Positions 37,201 through 48,400 of a stretch of DNA of 64,000 nt are shown one piece after another. Numbering within the stretch: the first letter of the stretch is position 1; each line of letters starts with the position of its first letter. Below the pieces are notes generated by a model. It ran no database searches and was not told where the DNA came from. It worked only from the letters and a program-made list of their open reading frames with translations. The translations under genes were made by a program, and so were the position numbers. Origin of the DNA: Saccharina japonica (taxonomy: Eukaryota; Sar; Phaeophyceae; Laminariales; Laminariaceae); the NCBI GenBank assembly GCA_008828725.1, contig MEHQ01004558.1, forward strand, positions 38,023-102,022, read 5' to 3'.

Positions 37201-39399
37201 TGACTTATATGTGGAATCGAGTTTTGGTCATATCTCTTGATGGGTGGCGAATTGGGCAACGAGGCTTACATCGATCTTCTCCTTGTGTCTTCAGCATTGT
37301 CCTCACCAAATTTCATGTTGATCGAAAAGACATGTTTAATACGAAATTAGAATGAAAAAAATGTTGTTTTCGAGTTTTCGCGGATATCTCGGCGAGATCA
37401 AGTCGAGAAAAAAATATGTATATAATTTTCAAGATACAATTTTGTTTTGCACAAGCACTGGTATGTCAGGGTTGGCGCTTCAAAATTTTTGTAGCCTAAT
37501 TCGCAGTGGTTCACGAGATACTGCTTTAGGAAGCTTTGTAAGTTTCTTGGCTGGCCCAGCTCGTACGAGTATATACTTTTAAATCGGTGGCATGCTACGG
37601 CGGTGGAGGTGCATCAAGATGTTTTTGAGCGTGGTCGCTTGAGGAGCGCTACACCTCAGACTCGGTTTTTATGGAGGGAAATAAAAGTGCAACGCACGAA
37701 AACTCTTTAAACACAAGAACGAAAGACCGACGCATATATGGGGTATGGAGCCTTGTCTTTCAGAAATGTTTTCAGCCAAAAAGTGCTATATACGTGTTAC
37801 GTCTATCGTAGCACGCGTCACACAGCCGGTCACCCCTTTCGGGTAGCGATACTCTCAAATAGGCTGCTAGACAGCGTTGATTTCGTGAGGTGCAATCCGG
37901 TGGGTCGGACATTCGAGCTTTATTGTGAAAACATTATCATGAAACTGAATGAGCTGCCGAGAGCGCCGCACCCTGTGTAGGCGCAGTTCGACGAGAGTCG
38001 ACGAGGGCTGAAGTCTTCTCGCGGTATACACATTCGAAGAACGGGAGCGTAGTAGGGGGGAGGGGAGGGGGGGGGGGGGGTGTACTCATGTTGTGCACGG
38101 CCGTAGTCATATGACCATAGACCCTCGCATCCCTACAATGCCGGAACGGAGCGCGTTGGGTTTTCACCAACCAGGCAGACATTGCTTGCACCAAGCGCGA
38201 AACGCCGTGGGGTATTGGGCGAGTCGCATGGAGGGTGAGCTGCATCCTGCTAAGAACCGCCTCTGAGGCGGACTTGCATATGGACGACAGCCTCAATGAG
38301 TTAATTTAATTTCTGGTGTGGCCACTTCCGGAGACAGCAATGGGTTTTACTATGTAACTGCCTCGCGGACGCCTTACCATATTAACACTACGTGGTACGA
38401 CCATTCCCCTTGTGCGGAGCAAAGGTTCTCCACCCCGCACAAATGATCTACACGACCGCCAGCTTTGGTGACCGCCAAAAAAAAGAACAAAAAAAAAACG
38501 GCACCCTGGTTGTCTAGCTCACGCAGCGAGTGGCGTGTTTTAACAGCGTCGTTGCCAACCGACGCCAACCCAACCTATAAATATATCATATTTCAAGGGG
38601 TGCCTGGGGGGGGGGTATGGTTATGTGAGGCAGTGGGATTCGCCTAGGAAGACGAATGGATTTGAATGGGAGGGGGGGGGGGGCGTATTCATTTATATTA
38701 TGTGTTGCTCGCCTTAGTCATTTGACCATTGACCACGCATCCCTTTCGAGAAGGATTGAATGGGGGGGGGGGGGAACTCATTGGTTGATTGCCCCAGTCA
38801 TTTGCCATTGACCACGCATCCCTTTCGAGACGNAGAAGACGATCGCTATCTTATGAGATATAATATGGTGGCTACAGGTGGCGAGGCAGGAAGTGGATAG
38901 GACGAGCAACCGTTTTTCTATGTAATGTATGGAAACAAAATTATCAGCGCCCAACTACTGTTAGGAGTAGGAACGGTGCTCGGGGGGGGGGGGGGGGGGG
39001 GGGGGGGTGGGGGGGGGGGGTGGAGATTTGGGCGGAGAACGCGGCTTCTGAATGAGATTTTGGCTGTTGAGGTTGTCTGTCAGAGTGGTGGGCAGGTCAG
39101 CCGCGTACATTAGCTGGAATAGGAGACGGGGGAGGAGGGGCAGGGGGAAATAGACGAGGGAGGCCCGTCTGAGTTCACCCACCTCCCCCATGGGTGCCAC
39201 GTGATCCTACTAATGAACCAGCGTTTTTTGTGAAGAGTAGACCAAAGTAGAAGAATGTCGTAACAGCCTGGAGTTTGGCGGAACGGAGAGAAAAAATGGG
39301 AAACAGGGTAGGGGGGGGGTGTGGTTCCAGTAGAGGGTACCTGGTACGGAGAGGCCACGGGAGGGTATGCGCAGCGTGTCGGCACAACAAGGGCAACAT

Positions 39400-39432
<33 letters not shown>

Positions 39433-42400
39433 CACAGTAGCAGCAGTAGAAAGCGTCGACGGCAGGGAAATAGGGGAGTAGGGAGACCGAACGTGGTGTT
39501 CCTTCGATCGCAATCTCCCACCCACCCACTCGATTGCGTCACGAGCAGATATGTTAAAGGGAAGGGGGAGAGATGGGGGGGAGAGAAAGGAGAGGCAGGG
39601 GGTGTACTTCATTTTCATGCATGGCCGTAGTCGTATGACCATAGACCCTCGCATCCCTACAATGCCGGGACGGAGCATGTCGGGTATTCACCGACTAGGC
39701 AGGCATTGCTAGCACCAAGGGGGGGGGGGGTGTACTCATGTTGTGCACGGCCGTAGTCATATGACCATAGACCCTCGCATCCCTACAATGCCGGAACGGA
39801 GCGCGTTGGGTTTTCACCAACCAGGCAGACATTGCTTGCACCAAGCGCGAAACGCCGTGGGGTATTGGGCGAGTCGCATGGAGGGTGAGCTGCATCCTGC
39901 TAAGAACCGCCTCTGAGGCGGACTTGCATATGGACGACAGCCTCAATGAGTTAATTTAATTTCTGGTGTGGCCACTTCCGGAGACAGCAATGGGTTTTAC
40001 TATGTAACTGCCTCGCGGACGCCTTACCATATTAACACTACGTGGTACGACCATTCCCCTTGTGCGGAGCAAAGGTTCTCCACCCCGCACAAATGATCTA
40101 CACGACCGCCAGCTTTGGTGACCGCCAAAAAAAAGAACAAAAAAAAAACGGCACCCTGGTTGTCTAGCTCACGCAGCGAGTGGCGTGTTTTACAGCGTCG
40201 TTGCCAACCGACGCCAACCCAACCTAAAATATATCATATATTTATAGGGGGGGGGGGGGGGGGGCTACGTTGTGGCCCCGGGTCTGTGTTTCGAATAGGA
40301 AGGGAGGGAAGTAATAGGCCGATACTGCTGTAATCAATTAGATGAAAATACTTGTAACCTAAATACGTGGTGTATAATAACACTCAATTTTTATAATACA
40401 ATTTGAAAATATGTTTATTATTAGGCTACGAGCTGGTTCAGGCATATCACCCCAAATTTCGTCAGTCACGAATGCCGCATGCAATAGCAACTCCAATGTC
40501 ACATATTTGGTATCATACTGACCGCCATGAACAATGGAAGAGGGTGACATCGCCAGTTTTGTTTTCAAGGACCGTGAACTGGCGACGCGTGCTACGGTAA
40601 AGGTAGCACATTTTGGCTGAATCGTTTTCTGAACGATCTGGCTCCTTAACCCAAATTCGTCGGACTTTCATTCTTGTGACGAAAAATGTTTCAGAGTATA
40701 CTTCGGTCATGAAATTTCGCATCCGTGTAATGGTATGGGCTGGGAAGGCCGATAATTACCTCTGCATAGGTAATTGGTCCGTTTTCGTATAAGTTGGATG
40801 GCATTCGTATTCGGTAATCGGGGTATTTATAATATCTGTGGGCCATACTTGAAGCCCATCCCGAGCCAGATGACATCTGGCTCGGGGATTCATATAAGCT
40901 GCTTCTCTTCTACGCTTCACTCTACGGACAGTGAGTAACACCAAGGATGCTTAATAGACGAACCTGCAAGGGGATACTCTGTCTCACCCAGTCTTATCAC
41001 ACGTGGCGTCTTTGGCATTGCGACTAGTCTTCTAGCTCTTTGGTCCGACCCCTTCGGGTTTTATTTCTTTCTTTTCATGTGGAGTTTCGCGTACGAGTAC
41101 ACACGGAAAAGTGGCATCATCTATCCCATCGAGCGTTGCCCCTGTCCCCCTCGGATGGCATCTCAACATGGAGTGGGTCCTCTTCCCCCTCCAGTGGCGA
41201 CCACCACAGCAGAGCAACGGCAGGGGCCTCCTGCTGGTCGTCGCATGCACGCTGGCCAAGGACGACAACATCGGCCTTCGTGCAGAAGACGCTCCATCTC
41301 GGAGCGAAGCTCCTCGAGACTCAGGACGGCTGTACGAGTGCAAACCTGCAAGGGGATACTGTGTGTCTGACCCAGTCTTATCACATCCGGCAGTACTTGA
41401 ATTTTCCTCCAAAATCGTTTTTTCGGTGAGGTATGACGCTCCTCAAGTGAGGATCTCAGAAAAAACATGGTGCACCTCTATCGTAACATGCGTCTGGCGC
41501 GAGCGCTGAACCGACCAATCACAGGCCTTCAAAGTGGTCAACAATAATCAGGCGTTTCCGTAGGAAAACGTTTTTGCCCCCCAATTTTATTTTCTGAACG
41601 AGCCGCTTCCAGGTGGTCCAAGGCATGTTTGTACATAGTTTCACGATAATATTCGAAGATGTGACTGCGTATGATCATATGAAGTAATATTTGACGCACA
41701 CAATCGATTCTATACTGAAACTAAATAATTACGAGGCAACGCCTATTTTTGCACTTTTTCCGCACTAAAGTCCGAACGTCCTTGCCATTATTTATTGATA
41801 GACCCTGAAATTTGGTACACGTGTTTTGTTTTGCGCCCTACCCGAGCCTTTGACGAATGGGTTTTTTGTATTTTTTTTGCCGGAAATTTCGGATATCTTA
41901 CGTAAGACCCAACTTTCCAAAAAATTTACAAAACAAGCAATATCTGACGGAACATAAATAAATAAATAATGGCATCCGTTAAAGTCTCGGATGGGGCATA
42001 TAAAACACGTGTGCCAAATTTCAGGGTATATCTCCAAAAAACGGCGAGGACGTTCGCCACTAAATGACTTTTGGGTGGTATGCTTGAACCAGCCTGTACG
42101 TACGAACCAGTTTTGTTTTTGATAATATTGCTTGGGTGGTTTTGTTTGGCATAACGTAGCACTTGTCGTCGCCACGTCAGCACCGATGCATCAAACATCA
42201 TCTAGTGCGGACTGTAGTGATGCTAGGTATAAGAGGACAGGGTATCCCTAGCCAGGTCAGCCTATGGAACGGGTACTCGTTGGTACTCACGTGTGCTGTT
42301 TGCGTAGAGATAGAAGAAGAGCAGGTTTATTCCGTTTTCGCGTGATGAACGACTGAGAAGACGAGATGGCACAAAGCCATCGGGAACCATCCCTGGTTCC

Positions 42401-45400
42401 CACCTAAGATACCGCCTTCCAAGTACTACCAATACGATTCTTATACCTGATACCAGGTATTTACCAAACGTTTCCACATCATGTCAGCAGTACCATAACA
42501 CTAGTGTAGAGANGCTAGGTATAAGAGGACAGGGTATCCCTAGCCAGGTCAGCCTATGGAACGGGTACTCGTTGGTACTCACGTGTGTTGTTTGCGTAGA
42601 GATAGAAGAAGAGCAGGTTTATTCCGTTTTCGCGTGATGAACGACTGAGAAGACGAGATGGCACAAAGCCATCGGGAACCATCCCTGGTTCCCACCTAAG
42701 ATACCGCCTTCCAAGTACTACCAATACGATTCTTATACCTGATACCAGGTATTTACCAAACGTTTCCACATCATGTCAGCAGTACCATAACAGGACACTT
42801 CGCATGAGAAACCGGCCAATAAGAAAGCCAGACTAGGATTTCGAGTAGCAGAAGAGTTTCGAAAGTCATTTTTCTTGAAATTAGTGTACAAAAAAAACTT
42901 TCTGGAATAAAAAAAATCCACACTGGGCCAGCATCCAGTTTCATATTTGGTGTTTTACACTCTTATTATATTATTATATTATTATATATTCATATAAATA
43001 TATGTGTGTGTTCTTCACATTAAACCTTCCTTTCTACCCGTCGACATCCAGCACACCCAGAGTCCGTGCCGATTCTTCATCCTAAAAAGGTACCAGTTCT
43101 GTGGTCACAAAACTACGACACATATCAAAGATACTACGCTGCAGTGCAGTATATACCTACCTTTATTGTATAGGTACACAACGTGGGTAAGCAAAATTCG
43201 ACGAGAGTTGACGAGGGAAGAAAGTGCTGAAATCTTCTCGCGATAAAAAGCAAGGCAATAACCGTAGTGGGGGAGGAGGGAGAGAAGCCTACTTTGTGAC
43301 CCCGGATCTGAGTTGCGACTAGGGAGGGAGAAAGACGGAAGTGCGAAGATAGTTAGTGGGATGGACAACAAAAAAAAAAACAGTCGCTACCACGGATTAT
43401 CGACAGCTGTCAGAAAGAACGGATGAATCGCGAAGGACTCCGTCACTGACTGGCTGAGTCGTACGCAGTCGTTGGGTCGAACGCTAAAAATCGAGAGCTA
43501 ACATTTAACACCAGGAACAGGCAAGCAAACACACAAGCCAGGTCGAACCCTTGCTCGGGTACTGCACGAATGCTCCGCGCGTGCGTGTGTGAAGTTTTTT
43601 TCACGCTTAAACCAGCTTAAACCGTTAGTTTTACAGTTTTATCTTTTGTTTTTCATGTTTTGCCCCATCCCATGTATAATCTTCGCCCTCCTTTTCTTTC
43701 ACCCTCTTTAGGCGTAACTCAGACCCGGGGTCACTACGTATGTAGGCTCTTCTCCCCCGCTCCCCCACTACGGTGCACGGTGCGTGCCTTGCATTTTTAT
43801 CGTGAGAAGATTTCCGCACTTTCTTCCCTCGTCGACTTGCGTCGTATCATTATGCTTTTAAACGGTGCTTCTGCGCGTGCGTCTGCATCCCGCAAATGCA
43901 ATGTCTTTTCTGTTTTTCCTATCAGAGAGACTGGAAGCAGTGTCGTAAAAAATGTACACGACACTACTGTAGCACGTCAATCGTAAATCAGTAAGACGAA
44001 GAAAGGAAATAAGACAACGCAATCACAATATCGTCAGATATCTAAATTTTCAATTTTGGCTACGACAAGCGCAAGCCTAAACCGGAGAAGAAGTGGACAG
44101 ACCTTGACAGTAGATATTTACGGGGGGTTTGTGCTTGACGCCTGAAGCCGACCCTCCGACCAGAACCCTCACCCTAACCCTATGCCAGTGGTCAGCGCTG
44201 GGATACTGCTGTGCTTGGTCAGACTCTACGTTGACTCGGTCGGCGTGGATGCTGATAGTGGAAAGACTATAGGTTGACCCGGTATGCTGTGGTTGGGAAA
44301 GAGTCCATGTCGTAAAACATACCCTTAGCCGACCAGAGTGCCTTAAAAGCTACCTTAAGGCCCGTATTAACGAAATAAAGTTGCAAATCAAATCGATTTC
44401 AAATCGATTTTTTTTTATGAATCGACGCGGACATTCATCTGATTGATCAAAACATGAATCACCGGAAAGACATTTGTACTTTGGGGCATGAAAAAAAACG
44501 ATTTGATCGGATATCAAAAGAAGTCCGAAAATACTTTATATTTTGCAAATCGAATCGAAATCGATTCGAATCTTTTCGAATCGATTTGAGTTTATCCAAC
44601 ATGTATGGCATGTTCCCACTGGGTGAACGTCCCCGGGGCGATCCGTCGCTGTTTACGCTGTTCTCGACAACCACCAAAAAACAGGCGATAAATCGTTAAC
44701 CTCAACGAGTGTCGACCGGAGCAATAGGCGCGCCCACGGCTACAGACCACAGCACAACGTGGCCCGGCGGTGGCTCTTCAAAAAAAATCATGGCGGTCGC
44801 AAGCTTATTTTTTCCACCAGCTCGATCGACCAAGACCGGCGAGAACCAAACGATCGACCCAAAACACGGAGGGAAAACTAAAGACCTTGAAAGCTGCATC
44901 GCTGTCGCTGTCCGGTACGTGGCATTTAAGCTTCCTCCGACCACCCACGCGAAGCTGAGAGTGGCAGCTTCCTAGCCTGGGCCATAAAAATATAACAGAG
45001 GCTGTAGCCGGCGTGCACGTGACGATGTACGCCGTCGCTCTCAGCTTCTCCCCTCGGTACTTGTCAGCCGGGCGTTCTGTGGGATGTCACGTTATTCCGA
45101 TCTCATTCAGATTTCGAGAACATACGGAACATACTTTATTTCACACGATAGGACGCGAAGCCGTATTTCACTTCAAATCTGAAAAAAAACGATTCTATTC
45201 AAAACACAAATCGATTTGAAATCGATTCGATTTGAAACTTGCCTTGTTAATACGGGCCCTTAGGAAGATCTAAAAACATATGAATATCATGCTTTGTCTA
45301 CTATTAATAGTGGTAAAAAGCCTTCGTAATATGGGAGTGAAACCGGCAATAAAAATGGAGATACATTTAGTATAAAACGATAAACAGCAGTTATTATACG

Positions 45401-48400
45401 AATAAAAAAAAGCTGTATGCACGATACGCGCAATGACTAAATATCCATCAATAGGTAACATGGAATGTTGTCTGGTTCGGAAATCAGCAGTTTTGTATGC
45501 CCTGCGATACGGCCATCTTCCCGTCTACAAGTAAGCAGGGCATGCACGCTAAGGGAAGGCCATAGCAGCGTTAGTGTGACGCATGAACTTTCAAGCGTTG
45601 AGACACGGACAACAGAGTAGTAGTTAGATGAATTGCAAGATCGGAACATATGAAACCAGATCAGTCTGCACATAACACCACAGCAGTTGTAGTAGTCGTA
45701 GTAGTAGTAGTAGTAGTAGTACAGTAATAGTTGTACTAATAGTATAGTAGCAGTAGGAGTAGAAGTAGCAGTATTAATACTAATAGTAGTATCGGCACTA
45801 GAGCGGCAACCGGCACTTCTCCGCGCACTGCCAATGGATTTCCCAGACACTCGTACTCGCACGTATAATAGGTACGAGCTGGGCCAGCAAAGACTCTGCT
45901 AGAACAGTCAATCGGCTATGCCCCGCTCAATAATGCGTGTTTTCACGTGATTTTTCGACACGGTGTTCCTTAAGTATCCATCAACCTTTTCGATGTCATC
46001 CCTTGTTTGTTTTTTTTTTCTCTCAGGATATATGACCGATCCAACGATCCGTAAAAATGAAAAAGTGGTCATAACTAGTTCGAAAAAATAAAGCAAAAAG
46101 GGATGACACGGAGTACATTTGCATGGATGGGTGTTTCAAATACGTGGTGAAAAAATCAGTTCGAAAAGTGAAAAATTGAGCGGGGCCTCGCAGTAAAACT
46201 GCCGTTTTCGTAATTACTTGTTCTCAGTATATAATCGTTTTTTGTTATATCTCTTGATGGGTGGTGAATTGGGCAATGCAACTCGCATCGATCGTCTCCT
46301 TGTGTCTCAAGCCTTGTCTACACCAAATTTCAGCTTGATCGGGAATGGCGATTTTTTTAGCTGTCATGTGAAATTAGCGTCGAAATCTGGTTAAAAAATT
46401 GTTTTTTTGGTACTTTTGGAGTTTAGCGGATATCTCGGCGAAATCGAGTCGCTTTTTTCTCAAGTTAGGAAAAGTTCGTATACTGTTTTTTTTTGCATCT
46501 CCAATAACATGTCAGGATCATCTCTGCCAAATTTCTAAGTCTAACTCGCAAATTTGGCGGCGCTAGAAGCTCACAACGGAAAATCCGTTTTATGGCTGGC
46601 CCAGCTCGTACGTATACCATATTGATAACAGGTGGTCAACCGCAATTATCTGCCAGCACTATGTAGAGGCCTCCATATATACCCGTACTTCTGTAGTTGC
46701 TCTGCTTACTGCACTGCAGTGGAGTATCTCTTGTGTCGTAGTTTTGTGACCACAAAACTGGTACCTCTCTAGGATAAAGAACTGGCACGGCCACCGGGTG
46801 TGCTGGATGTCGATGGGTAGAATGGAAGAACGCACACACACACACAGCAGTTGCAAAGGCCTGCATGCGACATGCCGTAATACCGCATGACACGGAAGAA
46901 AGCACACCCCGGTGATAACATTTTGGCATATATAAATAGTATCACCCAGTGTGCTGTTGTGGAGGGGTGTGCTATCTAACGCATCCCCGGTGACAAAGAC
47001 TATGCACGAGAGCCCTGCAGCTAGAGGGTGTGGTAATGAGAGGGGGTGCTAACGGCATTTTTATTTGATATTGAGAGTTAACAGACATCGACCAGATTCA
47101 GGGGGTGTGGTAACGAGAGGGTGTGATAACGGCATCTCAATGATTGCTATGAAGTGAGTGTGAACAGATCCCGGCCAGAATGCAGGGGGTATGTTAGCAA
47201 GGGGTGTGCTAACGCATGACAAGCACCAGTTTGTTTTTATGTTATCAACTATTGCCGGTGATGGTAAGGCAAACACTTGAAACCCGGGGATAACAGCAAA
47301 ATTCCCCGCCTTGCTACGATACCGCAAAACGGTTACCGGTACATGTACCATACAGGTACTCATTGATGAAACCCCGAGGGTCGCACTGCAAGTGCTGCAG
47401 GTGCATCGCCGGCACCGGTACCGGTACCAGTAACCGGGCCTTAGCACACGGCGGACGTAAGAGACGTGATAACGTTAGTGTCAGTACCGGTAAGCGCGCT
47501 GGTCCCAGAGAAGAGCGACATGATCGTCGCCCGAGGCGCGGCAGCAGCAGCTACAGGTGGGGTGGAAACCACAGGTTCGTTCGGCCCACTGTGAGGGGGC
47601 GCAGCAGTTGCCCCCATGCTGGTGTCCATACCGGTGCGGGTTGATTGTGAATTGTGATTTATATCCATTCACCACGTGGTGTGTCAATTGTGGAGTTTGG
47701 CACTGTTTTCAGGCGTACACACGTTGGGGGTGTGTTATCTACCCTACCCCCGGTGATAAAGTGATGGTAAACAAAACAACGGAGTAAAACATATATCACC
47801 CGGTGTGTGTGTGGGTTGTGTTATCTAAGGGGGTGTGATTTCTTACGTGTTACACGGTAGTCCACAAGTAGAAGTCTTGGTTGAACTCAAAACAAATCAG
47901 CATGAACTCGCACGGATCGTGTTGGCTTCCAAAGGCGACAGCGCACTGATCACGCAATCCTCATGCCGTGGCCAAGGAGCGTATAAAACTGAACCATTCA
48001 TAGGAAAGTGTCGAACCGAAACTATAAAAAGACGGTGTCTTTCAGAGTAAGCCGCTGCTTCTACACGTCCACGTCCAGTACGTACATTGGCGTGTGCGCT
48101 GTTCACATGAGACGCATGCAACGGCGGTATAGGTGCACCCCGTGTTTTATGAGGCTCCGCACTTGAGGGGCAGTATACCCCACAAATAAACGAGTTAGGG
48201 GAAAACTTCGAAAGCTCTACCCTACGAACAATCCCACATCCGAGGTATAAAACCTAATCTTCTGGCAGACAAGAATGAGCATTCAGACGATTTTGGGTTA
48301 AGGAGATCCGTAGTTCAGGGAACGTTTCAGCCATAAAAAGGTATAGCTTACGTTTCAGCTAAAAAAAAGTATACCTTATACTCGTACCTCTATCGTGGCA

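Noticed and set aside
41032..41509. Several overlapping 90-130-codon frames on both strands
   Set aside because: They span the junction between LTR element and MITE, so at most the 41002-41340 part could be retroelement-derived.
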